DNA of 64,000 nt from Azoarcus sp. DD4 (GCF_006496635.1 NZ_CP022958.1:3038001-3102000), one strand, 5' to 3'; positions 18,928 to 28,808 are shown, numbered from the stretch's first letter. Notes: a model not told the origin generated them from the sequence alone. Made by a program: numbers and translations.

Positions 18928-20232
18928 ATGAACCCTTCCCTGCACCTCGTTCGCGGCGAAATTCTGCACTTTGTAGCCGACCCCGCCGACCACGGTGACG
19001 CCGCACTCGCCCACTTCGCCGACGGCGCGTTGCTGATCGAGAACGGCCACGTCGCCCGCTGCGGCCCCACCGACGCATTGCTCACCAGCATCCCGGCCGG
19101 CACGCCGGTGACGGACTACCGTGGCAAGCTCATCCTGCCTGGTTTCATCGACACCCACATCCATTACGCCCAGACCGATATCGTCGCCAGCTACGGCGAG
19201 CAGCTGCTTGCCTGGCTGGAAAAGTACACCTTTCCGACCGAAGCCCGCTTTGCCGACCCTGCCCATGCCGAGGCTGTCGCCGAGTTCTTCTGCGACGAGC
19301 TGCTGAAGAACGGCACCACCACCGCGCTGGCCTTCGCCACGGTGCACCCCGCGTCGGTCGATGCCCTGTTCTCCGCCGCCCACCGGCGCCGCATGCGCAT
19401 GATCGCCGGCAAGGTGCTGATGGACCGCCATTGCCCGGACTACCTGCGCGACACCGCCACCACCGGTTACGCCGAATCGCAGGCACTGATCGCAAAATGG
19501 CACGGCCTGGACCGCCTGCTCTACGCGGTGACACCGCGCTTCGCCCCGACCTCGACGGACGAACAGATGACCCTGGCCGGCCGCCTCTACGCCGAACACC
19601 CGGGCCTCTACCTGCAATCCCACGTTGCCGAGAACCGCGGCGAGGTCGCCTGGGTGGCCGAGCTCTATCCCGAGGCGCGCAGCTACCTCGACGTGTACGA
19701 ACGCTTCGGCCAGCTCGGCCCGCGCAGCGTCTACGCCCATTGCATCTGGCTGGACGATACCGACCGCCAACGCATGGCCGCCACCGGCGCGGCGATGAGC
19801 TTCTGCCCCACGTCCAACCTCTTCCTCGGCTCCGGCCTGTTCGACCTCGACCGCGCCCACGCGCTGGGCGTGCGCGTCGGCATCGGCACCGATATCGGCG
19901 GCGGCACCAGCTTCTCGATGTTGCAGACGCTGAACGAGGCCTACAAGATCCTGCAGCTCAACGGCCAGAGCCTGTCGGCTGCGCGTGCTTTCTACCTCGC
20001 CACCCTGGGCGGCGCCCGCAGCCTTTACCTGGACGAGCGCATCGGCAATTTCGAGACGGGCAAGGAAGCGGATTTCGTCGTCCTCGACCCTGCGGCCACG
20101 CCGCTGCTGGCGCGCCGGATGGCCAACGCCGACGGCCTGGCGGAGCGCCTCTTCATACTGATGATGCTGGGCGACGATCGCGCGGTGGCCGCGACCCATG
20201 TGCTCGGCGAAGCCGCTTGGGTACGGGTCTGA
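18928..20232 (+). CDS. guaD: Guanine deaminase
   Basis: Hydrolyses guanine to xanthine and ammonia, feeding XdhAB. The 434-residue amidohydrolase has the zinc motif GFIDTHIHYAQTD, YGEQLLAWLEKYTFPTEARF characteristic of guanine deaminases, the metal-binding HVAENRGEV, YAHCIWL and the late aspartate in GVRVGIGTDIGGG. ATG 18928 (MNPSLH) is preferred over an upstream TTG at 18913; neither has a strong ribosome-binding site. It lies downstream of nikO on the same strand, and yaiI starts 4 nt after its stop. Confidence 0.95.
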   Translation: MNPSLHLVRGEILHFVADPADHGDAALAHFADGALLIENGHVARCGPTDALLTSIPAGTPVTDYRGKLILPGFIDTHIHYAQTDIVASYGEQLLAWLEKYTFPTEARFADPAHAEAVAEFFCDELLKNGTTTALAFATVHPASVDALFSAAHRRRMRMIAGKVLMDRHCPDYLRDTATTGYAESQALIAKWHGLDRLLYAVTPRFAPTSTDEQMTLAGRLYAEHPGLYLQSHVAENRGEVAWVAELYPEARSYLDVYERFGQLGPRSVYAHCIWLDDTDRQRMAATGAAMSFCPTSNLFLGSGLFDLDRAHALGVRVGIGTDIGGGTSFSMLQTLNEAYKILQLNGQSLSAARAFYLATLGGARSLYLDERIGNFETGKEADFVVLDPAATPLLARRMANADGLAERLFILMMLGDDRAVAATHVLGEAAWVRV

Positions 20233-20236
20233 AGCG

Positions 20237-20695
20237 ATGAACACGATGCAGATCTGGATCGACGCCGACGCCTGCCCGGCGGTCGTCAAGGACATCCTCT
20301 TCCGCGCGGCCGAGCGGGCAAGGCTACCGCTCATCCTGGTCGCCAACCAGACCTTGCGCACGCCGCCTTCCCCGCTGATCCGCATGGTGCAGGTGCCGGG
20401 CGGCTTCGACGAGGCCGACAAGTACATCGCCGAACGCGTACAGGCGGGCGACCTGGTGATCACCGCCGACATTCCGCTCGCAGCCGAGGTCGTCGCCAAG
20501 GGCGCCCATGCGCTCAGCCCGCGCGGCGAACGCTACGGCAAGGAAAACACCCGCGAACTGCTCGACATGCGCAACTTCATGGACACCCTGCGCGGCACCG
20601 GCGTCGACACCGGCGGCCCACCCGCCTTCAGCCAGGCCGACCGCCAGGCCTTCGCCAACCAGCTCGACCGTTTCCTGCGCCGCCCGCCGCGTTGA
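20237..20695 (+). CDS. yaiI: YaiI/YqxD family protein (DUF188, PIN-like)
   Basis: This 152-residue conserved protein of the UPF0178 family is predicted to have a PIN-like nuclease fold. Motifs are IWIDADACPAVVKDILFRAA, the acidic ITADIPLA, and SPRGERYGKENTRELLDMRN near the C-terminus. Its role is not established. ATG 20237 has a GAAG just upstream; Met at 20246 is an alternative. It is probably cotranscribed with guaD because only 4 nt separate them. Confidence 0.9.
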   Translation: MNTMQIWIDADACPAVVKDILFRAAERARLPLILVANQTLRTPPSPLIRMVQVPGGFDEADKYIAERVQAGDLVITADIPLAAEVVAKGAHALSPRGERYGKENTRELLDMRNFMDTLRGTGVDTGGPPAFSQADRQAFANQLDRFLRRPPR

Positions 20696-20705
20696 TTCCG
20701 CGTGC

Positions 20706-20720
20706 GCTTCGTCACGAAGC
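20706..20720 (+). terminator. Small hairpin after yaiI
   Basis: GCTTCG-TCA-CGAAGC is a perfect 6-bp stem 10 nt after the yaiI stop, without a U-tract. It is a weak terminator candidate. Confidence 0.3.
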
Positions 20721-20844
20721 CCAGCACATGCTGCAGTGCATGGTGGGCGGCGAGCACGGCGCACGCTAACATCCTGCCCGCCCCGGTGCTTCCTTCCCGA
20801 CGCGCCGGCGCGAAACGCACACAGGCATTCGAGGCTCGCCATCC

Positions 20845-22542
20845 ATGATCCAGGTCTATCGCAAACCACCGCAGGCGCTGCCGTCGGAAAGTGCATTCTT
20901 CCGACTCCCGGGGGCCCTGCTGATGGTGCTGGACGACGATTGGATCATCCAGATGATGAGCGAGTCCTGGCGCGAAGTGCTGGGCACGCAGGGCGACCTG
21001 CGCTGGCGCCGCTTCACCGAGTTGGTACACGAACTTGACCGCGCCGACGTGGTGCAGCGCCTCGGCCACATCGGCGAGGGCCTGAGCACCGTCCGCTTCT
21101 CCTGCCGCTGCCGCAAGGCCGACGGCCGCTACGTCGGCCTGACCTGGAGCGTCAGCCACGACCCCGACCAGGGCCTGTTCTACGCCTCCGCGCACGAAAC
21201 CGCGGTCAATCTCTCCGAGCAGGAAGCCCGCCTGCCCGAGGTCTATGTCGACGGTCTCACCGGTCTGCCCAACCGTGGCCTCTTCCTCGACCGCGTCAAC
21301 CACACCATGCTGCGCGCGCATCGACGCAAGGATCTGCACTTCGCGGTGATCCACTGCGGCATTGACCGGTTCAGCGTCATCAATCACAGCCTGGGCAATC
21401 GTATCGGCGATCTGCTGCTGATCGAGGTCGCCAACCTGCTGCGCCGCTCGACCCGCCCGACCGACATGGTTGCGCGCCTGGGCGGCGACGAATTCGGCAT
21501 CCTGCTCGAAGACATCCGTGACGCCAGTTCGCCGGTGCGCGTCGTCAAGCGCGTGCAGGAGAACTTCGTGCTGCCCTTCCAGCTGCATGAACACGAGGTC
21601 TTCGCCAGCATATCGTCCGGCATCACCCTCGGCGGCGAGCAGTACGACGAGGCCGACGTGATGCTGCGCGACGCCGACATGGCGATGGGCAGCGCCAAGG
21701 CGCAGGGTGGCGGCGGTTACGTGCTGTTCGACCGTGGCATGCACGAAGAGGCCTTGCGCCGGCTCGACCTCGAACTCGACCTGCGCCGTGCACTCGAAAA
21801 GCAGCAGTTCGAGGCCTACTACCAGCCCATCGTCCGCCTCAAGGACAAGCGCCTGGTCGGCTTCGAGGCGCTGGTGCGCTGGAACCACCCCGAACGCGGC
21901 CTGATCTCGCCGGCCGAGTTCATTCCCCTTGCGGAAGACAACGGCCTCATCATCCACATCGGCCGCTGGATGCTGCAGGAAGCCTGCGCCCAGATGAAGC
22001 GCTGGCAGCTGGCCTTTCCGCGGCGGCCGGCGCTCACCGTCAGCGTCAATCTCTCCGCCCGCCAGCTCCTGCACCCGCAACTGCTGCCGGAAATCCGCCG
22101 CACGCTGCGCGAGACCGGCCTGTCCGCGCGCCATCTCAAGCTCGAGATCACCGAGAGCGTGATGATGGAGGACGCCCAGCGCGCCATCGAACTGCTCGAA
22201 GCGCTCAAGCGCACCCGCCTGTCGCTGATGCTGGACGACTTCGGCACCGGTTATTCCTCGCTCTCCTACCTGCACCGCTTGCCGATCGACGCGCTGAAGG
22301 TGGATCGCTCTTTCGTGATGCACATGCACGAGCGCGCCGACGACCGCAGCTTCGTGGAAACCATCGTCAACCTCGCACACAAGCTTGGCCGCCAGGTGGT
22401 GTGCGAAGGCATCGAGCTGCCGGAACAGGAGGCCCTGCTGCGCGAGCTCGGCGTCGAATACGGCCAGGGTTACCTGTACTCGCGCCCGGTCACGGCCGCG
22501 CAGGCGGAAATGCTGATCATCGACGATCAGCAGCGCAGCTGA
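20845..22542 (+). CDS. PAS-like/GGDEF/EAL c-di-GMP signalling protein
   Basis: The product is a 565-residue cytoplasmic protein. An N-terminal PAS-like region (about residues 15-120) has no recognised ligand. The GGDEF domain has GGDEF at residue 213, and an RxxD inhibitory site (RPTD) lies exactly 5 residues before it. The EAL domain has EAL at residue 341, SVNLSARQL, LEITES, DDFGTGYSSLSYL and KVDRSF. The metal and catalytic motifs of both domains look intact, so both diguanylate cyclase and phosphodiesterase activity are possible. It is convergent with the hemerythrin kinase gene. Confidence 0.92.
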   Translation: MIQVYRKPPQALPSESAFFRLPGALLMVLDDDWIIQMMSESWREVLGTQGDLRWRRFTELVHELDRADVVQRLGHIGEGLSTVRFSCRCRKADGRYVGLTWSVSHDPDQGLFYASAHETAVNLSEQEARLPEVYVDGLTGLPNRGLFLDRVNHTMLRAHRRKDLHFAVIHCGIDRFSVINHSLGNRIGDLLLIEVANLLRRSTRPTDMVARLGGDEFGILLEDIRDASSPVRVVKRVQENFVLPFQLHEHEVFASISSGITLGGEQYDEADVMLRDADMAMGSAKAQGGGGYVLFDRGMHEEALRRLDLELDLRRALEKQQFEAYYQPIVRLKDKRLVGFEALVRWNHPERGLISPAEFIPLAEDNGLIIHIGRWMLQEACAQMKRWQLAFPRRPALTVSVNLSARQLLHPQLLPEIRRTLRETGLSARHLKLEITESVMMEDAQRAIELLEALKRTRLSLMLDDFGTGYSSLSYLHRLPIDALKVDRSFVMHMHERADDRSFVETIVNLAHKLGRQVVCEGIELPEQEALLRELGVEYGQGYLYSRPVTAAQAEMLIIDDQQRS

Positions 22543-22552
22543 AGCTCCACGC

Positions 22553-23962
22553 TCAGGCGGCCGGCAGGCTGAGCCGCACGCAGGTGCCGATCACCGGGCG
22601 GGAATCCAGCGTCAGCCGCCCGCCGTGCAGGCGCGCGGTCTCGTAGGCGAAGTAAAGTCCCAGCCCGGTCCCGCTCCCGACCTCGCGGGTGGTGAAGAAA
22701 GGCTCGAACACCCGTGCCGCAATGGCCGGTAGCATGCCTGCGCCGCTATCCCGGATCTCGACCCACACGGTCGTCTCGTCACGACCGCCGCCACAGACCA
22801 CCTCGCCGCCTGCCGCGACCGCCTGGATCGCGTTGTCCAGGATCTCGTCCAGCGCCTCGGTCAGTGCCTGGACCGCTACCTCGGCGTACAGGCCCGCAGC
22901 GCCGTCGCAGCGCAGTTCGACGCCGGGTGGCCGGCTTTCCATGCGTCTGGCGACAGCATCCTCCAGCAGGGTATGCAGATCGCTGCGGACGCGCGGCTCG
23001 GCCACGCCGCCGGCCGCCCGGCGCAGTGTTTCGACGATGCGTTCGATGCGCTCCAGACCGCCAAGCGATTCGCCCACCAGCGTTGTCAGATCGGCCTCGA
23101 TGAAGGCGCGGTCCGCCTCCACGCAGGCCAGCCGCCAGGCCTCTGCACCGGGCCCGTCCCTGACGATGGCGTCCGCGCGCTGCAGCAGATGCGACAGCGC
23201 CGTGCTGTAGCCGCCCAGGGCGTTCAGGTTGCCCTTGACGTAGGCGAGCGGCGTGTTGAGTTCATGCGCCATGCCGGCGGCGAACTGGCCGAGCGCGGCC
23301 ATCTTCTCCACCTGCACGATCTCGCCGCGCGCCTGCTCCAGGCTGCGAAGGGTGTCCTCCAGTTCGGCCGTCCGCGCCTGCACCCTTTGCTCCAGCTCGA
23401 GCTTGGCCATGACGAGTTCGGCATTGCGCTGGGCCACCATGCGATAGAGCGTGTGGACCGCGCGGATGAGGGCGCCGTTGCCCGGATCGGCCGGATGCTC
23501 GTCCCGCTCGTAGGCCTGCGCCGCCGTGAGGCCTGCGTCCAGGGCGCGCAGCTGCCGTGCCATGGCCTGGTCGGCACCGAGGATGTGGAAGGCCAGCCAG
23601 CTCGAGGTGAAGCGCAACAGCTCGGGCAGGACTGCATCCGGCGTGTCGCCCGCCATCGCCAGCATCGCTTCGACCTGGGCGACGAATTCGGCGTGAGCGC
23701 GGGTGTGGCTGTCCAGGTGACGCGGATCGACGCCCTGCTCCGCCATCATTTCCTCTTCGGTGTGGAAGTGGAGTGCGGCGTAATGGCGCAGGCCGGCGAG
23801 CACATGGTCGCGCTCGGCCACGCTCAGCGGGCGGCCGCTGGTCAAGCGCTCTCCCAGCGCGTTCACCAGGTCGACGAGCTTGTGGTGCTGGGCGTCGACC
23901 TCGTCGAAACCGGTGGCGAAATAGCCTGCCCATTCGAAAGCGGCGGGATGCCCCTCGCTCAC
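22553..23962 (-). CDS. Hemerythrin-histidine kinase hybrid sensor
   Basis: The product is a 469-residue soluble kinase. Residues 1-140 form a bacteriohemerythrin domain with all seven diiron ligands in place (His26, His65, Glu69, His86, His90, His126, Asp131), implying O2 or NO sensing. A coiled coil (about 185-225) leads to HisKA (AAGMAHELNTPLAYVKGNL) and an HATPase_c domain (DNAIQAV, DSGAGM, GSGTGLGLYFA). It overlaps the upstream REC-HD-GYP gene by 4 nt, making that protein the obvious phosphotransfer partner. It has no transmembrane segment. Confidence 0.92.
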   Translation of the reverse strand: MSEGHPAAFEWAGYFATGFDEVDAQHHKLVDLVNALGERLTSGRPLSVAERDHVLAGLRHYAALHFHTEEEMMAEQGVDPRHLDSHTRAHAEFVAQVEAMLAMAGDTPDAVLPELLRFTSSWLAFHILGADQAMARQLRALDAGLTAAQAYERDEHPADPGNGALIRAVHTLYRMVAQRNAELVMAKLELEQRVQARTAELEDTLRSLEQARGEIVQVEKMAALGQFAAGMAHELNTPLAYVKGNLNALGGYSTALSHLLQRADAIVRDGPGAEAWRLACVEADRAFIEADLTTLVGESLGGLERIERIVETLRRAAGGVAEPRVRSDLHTLLEDAVARRMESRPPGVELRCDGAAGLYAEVAVQALTEALDEILDNAIQAVAAGGEVVCGGGRDETTVWVEIRDSGAGMLPAIAARVFEPFFTTREVGSGTGLGLYFAYETARLHGGRLTLDSRPVIGTCVRLSLPAA

Positions 23963-25314
23963 GCGGCACCTCCGTTCTTCAGCACATACACATGCAGCGG
24001 CCGGCCTTCGTTGCGTTCCAGCCGCGCGAGCTGCTCGATGATCTGCTGATCGACCACGAAGCCGCGGCTCAGCAGCAGATAACCCTCGGCATGGACAAGG
24101 TCGCGCGCGAGCGTCATGCCCACCGTGAGCTGGCCGACCCGCAGCCTTTGATCTGGGCTGGGCACCTCGGCGCTGTCGTGGGCGCCGATGGCGATCATCG
24201 CATCGACCACCTCCGGGTCGTAGCGCTTGCCGCGATTGCTCTCGATGTAGGCCAGCGCGTCCCTGGGGCTGAGCGTGCGCCCGACCATGGTGCCGAGCTG
24301 GAGCGAATCGAAGGCGTTGGCCACCGCCAGGATGCGCGCGAGTCTCGGGATTGCCAGCCCGGCAAGCCCATCGGGGTAGCCGGTGCCGTCATAGTGCTCG
24401 TGATGGCTGCGGATGATCTTCGCCGCTTCGGCCAGTGGCCGCACGCCCATCAGCAGGGATTCCGCCCGGACGGGGTGGGTCATCAGCGCACCGCGCTCCT
24501 CCGGCCGCAACTGGGTGAATGGCTTGTCCAGAAGCTCGTCGGGCAGGCCGATCTTGCCGAGGTCGTGCAGCAGGCCCGCCAGCACCAGCGTCTGCTGGTC
24601 CGCGTCGCCGACACCCAGCAAGCGGCCCAGCGACCGGGCCAGGTCCGCCACCCGCCGCCCGTGGCCCGTCATCAGGCCGCCACGCGATTCGACCAGCTCG
24701 CAGAACACACGCACGGTCGTCGTGTAGGCCTGCTTGAGTTCCTTGTTCGCCTTGTCGGTATTGGCAAGCGCCTCGCTCAGGGCCAGGGTACGGGCCTTCA
24801 CCTTGGCTTCCAGCTCGGTATTGAACTGGCGCAGCTGCTCGTTCTGTGCCGCCAGCATGTCGCTCAGCCGCTGGTTCTCGTGGCGCAAGCGGCGCCCTTC
24901 AAGCGCCTCGCGCACCAGCAACCGCAGGTCGTTGTCGTCCCACGGCTTGGCCACGTAGCGGTAGATCTCGCCCTTGTTGATCGCGTCTATGGTCGACCCG
25001 ATGTCGGCATAGCCGGTCAACAGGATGCGGACGGTGTCCGGATAGGCTTCGCGGATGCGGGCCAGCAGTTGCGCACCGTTCATGCCCGGCATCCGCATGT
25101 CGGACACCACCATGTCCACCGGCTCGGCAGCGATCAGCTCCAGCGCCTCGTCGCCACTCTCGGCGGTGAGCACGCGGTAGCCTTCGGGCCGGAACAGGCG
25201 CCGCAGGCTGGACAGGATGTTAGCCTCGTCATCGACCAGCAGCAGGGTTGCAGCCGGCTGTGGCGCCGCAACCGCTGCGGGCGATGGAACGGAGCTTGGA
25301 GTGGTCTGGCTCAT
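23959..25314 (-). CDS. Response regulator with HD-GYP c-di-GMP phosphodiesterase output
   Basis: The product is a 451-residue RpfG-type regulator. The receiver domain (about 22-140) has VDDE, phospho-acceptor Asp72 in SDMRMPGMNG, and Lys123 in VAKPW. A coiled-coil linker (145-195) follows. The HD-GYP domain (about 195-390) has His250-Asp251 in LLHDLGKIGLPDE, HHEHYDG at 304-310 and GYP at 312-314. All residues expected for c-di-GMP hydrolysis are present. A roughly 70-residue C-terminal extension follows. It is overlapped by 4 nt on both sides by sensor-kinase genes. Confidence 0.93.
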   Translation of the reverse strand: MSQTTPSSVPSPAAVAAPQPAATLLLVDDEANILSSLRRLFRPEGYRVLTAESGDEALELIAAEPVDMVVSDMRMPGMNGAQLLARIREAYPDTVRILLTGYADIGSTIDAINKGEIYRYVAKPWDDNDLRLLVREALEGRRLRHENQRLSDMLAAQNEQLRQFNTELEAKVKARTLALSEALANTDKANKELKQAYTTTVRVFCELVESRGGLMTGHGRRVADLARSLGRLLGVGDADQQTLVLAGLLHDLGKIGLPDELLDKPFTQLRPEERGALMTHPVRAESLLMGVRPLAEAAKIIRSHHEHYDGTGYPDGLAGLAIPRLARILAVANAFDSLQLGTMVGRTLSPRDALAYIESNRGKRYDPEVVDAMIAIGAHDSAEVPSPDQRLRVGQLTVGMTLARDLVHAEGYLLLSRGFVVDQQIIEQLARLERNEGRPLHVYVLKNGGAA

Positions 25315-27362
25315 GCTGCCTCGCTTTGTCCGGCCTGCCCGCCGATGAGCGACGACACCGGCAAATGCAGGGTGAAGGTACTGCCGATGCCCGGCTCGCT
25401 TTCCACCGTCACCTGCCCGCCATGCTTGGCGACGATGTCATGCACCAGCGACAGGCCCAGCCCGGTACCCTTGCCACTGGGCTTGGTGGTGAAGAAGGGC
25501 GCGAAGATCTTGCCTAGGTTCTGTCGCGGAATGCCACAACCGCTATCGCTGATCGCGATCGACACCCGCCCGTCCGCGCTGCGGGTGCGGATGGTGATGG
25601 TGCCGGTCTCCACGATCGCCTGCGCCGCGTTAGCCAGCAGATTAAGGAAAACCTGGTTGAGCAACGAGGGCACACACCACACTTCGGGCAATTCACCGTA
25701 CTCGCGCACCACCTCGGCCTTGTGCTTGATCTCGTTGCGCAGGATGTTGAGGGTGGATTCCAGTCCCTGGTGCAGATCGGCGAACTGCCATTCCTGGTCG
25801 CCCACGCGCGAGAAGTCCTTGAGATTGCGCACGATGCGCTGCACCCGCTCGAGGCCGTCGCGGGTCTCGGCGAACAGCGCCGGCAGGTCTTCGCGCAGGT
25901 AGGCGATGTCGGCGGCACGGTAGGCGGCGCGCGCCGCCTCGATCTGCGGCCCGCCGGCAGAGGCGTCTATGTCGGCCGCACGGTAGGCCTCGAGCACGTC
26001 GAGCAGCTGTCTCACATAGCGCTCGAGCGACCCGAAATTGGAGCTGACGAAACCGAGCGGCGTATTCATCTCGTGGGCCACGCCGGCCGCGAGCTGGCCG
26101 ATGGCGGCCAGCTTTTCCGACTGCACCAGCTGCACCTGCGCCTCCTCCAGCCGCATGTTGAGCCGCAAGGTCTCGGCCAGCTGGCGTTGCAGCGCGTCGC
26201 CCGCCTGGCGGGCCTCGGTGACATCGCGATGGGTGCCGACCAGGCGCTGCGGCCGCCCTTCCGCGTCGCGCTCGGTAATGAGGCCGCGGGCATGGATCCA
26301 GCGGTAGCTGCCGTCGCGCGTGCGCATGCGGAAGTCACAGCTGTAGTTGGGCGCCTCGCCATCGAAGTACTCGGCCAGCCGCGTACGGATGCGAGGGTGG
26401 TCGTCCGGATGGACATGGCCGATGAAGCCGTCGAAGGAATTGTCGAACTCGTCCTCGCCATAGCCCAGCATCGCCTTGTAGCGCGGCCCGAAATAAGTGG
26501 CGCCGGTACGCACGTTCCAGTCCCACACGCCGTCGCCGCCGCCCTCCAGCGCAAACTGCCAGCGGGCCTCGGCTTCGCGCAGGGTGTGCTCGTGGGCCAC
26601 GCGCTCGGTGACGTCGCGCACGATGGCGAGCGCCGCCATGCCTTCGCGGGCGCGGAAGGACGACAGCGACAGTTCGATCTCCAGCCGCGAGCCGTCGCGG
26701 CGCCGTGCCGGCAACAGGTGGATCTCGCTGAACAGCGCCGCGCTGGCCTCGCTCACCCAGTCGCTGCGGAAGCCAGCCCACGTGGGGTCCGCCGGATCGG
26801 GCGCCAGCAGTTCGTCGAGCCGGCGGTCGGTCATGTCCACTGCCGACCAGCCGAAGATGGTTTCCGCCGCCCGATTGGAGAACTGGATCAGGCCGCCGGG
26901 GGCGACGATGAAGATCGCGTCGAGCGCAGCCAGCCCGACCGCACGCAGACGGTCGGCGGTCTCGCGCAGCGCACGGTCGCTGCGGACCAGGTTGGTCTGG
27001 TCGTGCAGGGTGACGACCCTGGCGATGGCGGCGATATCCGTGGGTTCGAGCGCCAGCACCGCGGCTTCGTAATAGCGTTCGCCGTCCTGCGAGGGAATGA
27101 GCAGCGAGAACGGCCCTTCCGCAGCCCCCAGCACGCCGAAAACGTCGTCCGGATCGAAGTCCGCATCCTGCGTCGGTCCGAGGCCCGGTTGGCGGTAATA
27201 ACCGAACAGGACTTCCGCGGCACGGTTCCAGTAAACCGCCCGGCCATCGCTGCGGAATACCACGAATGGGAGATCGAGAACGTCCGCGAGATGGCGTAGA
27301 CTCCGCGTGAAACGGCGTGACGCCATGGCTGACGGCGAGTGGCGTAACGCGCGTTCGAGCAT
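25311..27362 (-). CDS. Multi-PAS sensor histidine kinase
   Basis: The product is a 683-residue soluble kinase with three PAS/PAC modules: about residues 20-130 (FVVFRSDGRAVYWNRAAEVL), 145-260 (IQFSNRAAETIFGW) and 265-385 (WDWNVRTGATYFGPRYKAML). HisKA has AAGVAHEMNTPLGFVSSNF, and HATPase_c ends in GKGTGLGLSLVHDIV. No transmembrane helix is seen, so an intracellular cue such as redox state or oxygen is likely. It heads the three-gene operon with the HD-GYP regulator and hemerythrin kinase. The start could be Met at 27326. Confidence 0.9.
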   Translation of the reverse strand: MLERALRHSPSAMASRRFTRSLRHLADVLDLPFVVFRSDGRAVYWNRAAEVLFGYYRQPGLGPTQDADFDPDDVFGVLGAAEGPFSLLIPSQDGERYYEAAVLALEPTDIAAIARVVTLHDQTNLVRSDRALRETADRLRAVGLAALDAIFIVAPGGLIQFSNRAAETIFGWSAVDMTDRRLDELLAPDPADPTWAGFRSDWVSEASAALFSEIHLLPARRRDGSRLEIELSLSSFRAREGMAALAIVRDVTERVAHEHTLREAEARWQFALEGGGDGVWDWNVRTGATYFGPRYKAMLGYGEDEFDNSFDGFIGHVHPDDHPRIRTRLAEYFDGEAPNYSCDFRMRTRDGSYRWIHARGLITERDAEGRPQRLVGTHRDVTEARQAGDALQRQLAETLRLNMRLEEAQVQLVQSEKLAAIGQLAAGVAHEMNTPLGFVSSNFGSLERYVRQLLDVLEAYRAADIDASAGGPQIEAARAAYRAADIAYLREDLPALFAETRDGLERVQRIVRNLKDFSRVGDQEWQFADLHQGLESTLNILRNEIKHKAEVVREYGELPEVWCVPSLLNQVFLNLLANAAQAIVETGTITIRTRSADGRVSIAISDSGCGIPRQNLGKIFAPFFTTKPSGKGTGLGLSLVHDIVAKHGGQVTVESEPGIGSTFTLHLPVSSLIGGQAGQSEAA

Positions 27363-27481
27363 GACGGGCCTTTGCTGTTCGTTTTGCCTGGAGCATATCG
27401 GCGGCGCCCGGCAAAATCCAGCCTTGCACAGGCTCCCCCAACCCGCTCCTCCAACCTACCGCGAGGCAGGAATCGGCGCCC

Positions 27482-28795
27482 ATGCAGAATCCAATCTCCA
27501 CGAACCGCGAGGAAGAGGTCTACATCGACCCCGCATGCCTTCGTCCCGGCCTCTTCGTGCGCCTGAACCTCGGCTGGGTGTCCCACCCCTTCCTGTTCAA
27601 CCAGTTCCGGATCTCGAGCGAAGCGCAGGTCCGGCAGATCCAGGCGCTCGGGCTCGCGCGCATCGCCTACCTGCCCGGCCGCAGCATCGCCACCCCCTTA
27701 GCGGCCCCCCAAGCACCCGTCGAACAGCCCCCTGCGGCGATGCCGGAGACGGCAACCGACGCCTCCGGCACGGCTCAGGCGGCCGACACCGCACACGACG
27801 CGAACGAAAAGTCGGCGCAGGCACAACGGATCGCCGAGCAACGCGCCCGCATCAACCGCTGCGAGCGCCGCTACACCGAAGCTGCCGGCCAGATCCGCAG
27901 CGTGATGAACGCGCTCTTCGGCTCGTCCGAGAAATCCGTCGCCACCGCCCGTGCCTTGGTGGGCAGCATCGTCGACGGCTTTACCGACAGCGGCGAACTC
28001 GTCATCCACCTGATGAACGAGAAGATCTCCGACGAGACCGCCTACTTTCACGTGCTCAACGTGATGATCCTGTCCCTGCTGCTCGGCCGTGAGCTCAAAC
28101 TGCCGCCCGAGGTGCTGCGACTGCTGGGCGAAGGCGCGCTGTTCCACGACATCGGCAAGTCGCGCATCCCCGACGCGGTGCTGCGCAACGACGCGCGCAA
28201 CCGCCACGAGGAAGAGTTCTTCCGGCTGCATACCCTCTACGGCAGGGAAATCGCCCGCGAACTCGGCAACATCGCCCCGGCCGCCTGCGACGTCATCGAG
28301 TCCCACCACGAAACCATGGACGGCAAAGGCTATCCGCGCAACCTGAAAGGTACCGACATCCCGCTGCTGGCCCGGATCGTCGCCATCGCCAACCGCTACG
28401 ACAACCTGTGCAATCCGCTCCTGACCCAGACTGCGATGACACCTGCCGAAGCCCTGACCCACATGTTCCGCGACGAGGCGAGCGCCTGGGACAAGGTCAT
28501 GCTGCAGCACTTCATCCGCTTGCTGGGCGTCTATCCACCGGGCTCGCTGGTCCAGCTGTCCAACGGCAACACTGCGCTGGTCGTGGCGGTGGACCATGCC
28601 GATCTGCTACGCCCCTCGGTCATGATCTACGACCCCTCGATCCCGAAGTCCGAAGCCCTGGTGATAGACCTCAGCGAAGAACCGGACGTGCAGATCGATC
28701 TCGTGCTCAAGCCGCGCGACCTCGAACGCCCGGTGCTCGACTACCTGGCGCCGCGTCGGCGGATGAGCTACTTCCACAGCACGCGACGGCAGTAG
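27482..28795 (+). CDS. DUF3391/HD-GYP c-di-GMP phosphodiesterase
   Basis: This 437-residue protein is divergent from the PAS kinase gene. It has an N-terminal DUF3391 domain (about residues 10-65, DPACLRPGLFVRLNLGW, then HPFLFNQFRI). An Ala/Pro-rich linker precedes an HD-GYP domain with His222-Asp223 in LFHDIGKSRIPD, HHETMDGKGYP around 276-286, and a conserved tail (LGVYPPGSLVQLSNGNTALV). The intact HD-GYP motif predicts phosphodiesterase activity. DUF3391/HD-GYP proteins are common in betaproteobacteria; the input signal is unknown. Confidence 0.92.
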   Translation: MQNPISTNREEEVYIDPACLRPGLFVRLNLGWVSHPFLFNQFRISSEAQVRQIQALGLARIAYLPGRSIATPLAAPQAPVEQPPAAMPETATDASGTAQAADTAHDANEKSAQAQRIAEQRARINRCERRYTEAAGQIRSVMNALFGSSEKSVATARALVGSIVDGFTDSGELVIHLMNEKISDETAYFHVLNVMILSLLLGRELKLPPEVLRLLGEGALFHDIGKSRIPDAVLRNDARNRHEEEFFRLHTLYGREIARELGNIAPAACDVIESHHETMDGKGYPRNLKGTDIPLLARIVAIANRYDNLCNPLLTQTAMTPAEALTHMFRDEASAWDKVMLQHFIRLLGVYPPGSLVQLSNGNTALVVAVDHADLLRPSVMIYDPSIPKSEALVIDLSEEPDVQIDLVLKPRDLERPVLDYLAPRRRMSYFHSTRRQ

Positions 28796-28808
28796 CCGCC
28801 GCGGCGGT

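Noticed and set aside
18055..20499. 814-codon minus-strand frame over nikQ, nikO and guaD
   Set aside because: It is opposite strongly supported genes and lacks any recognisable domain.
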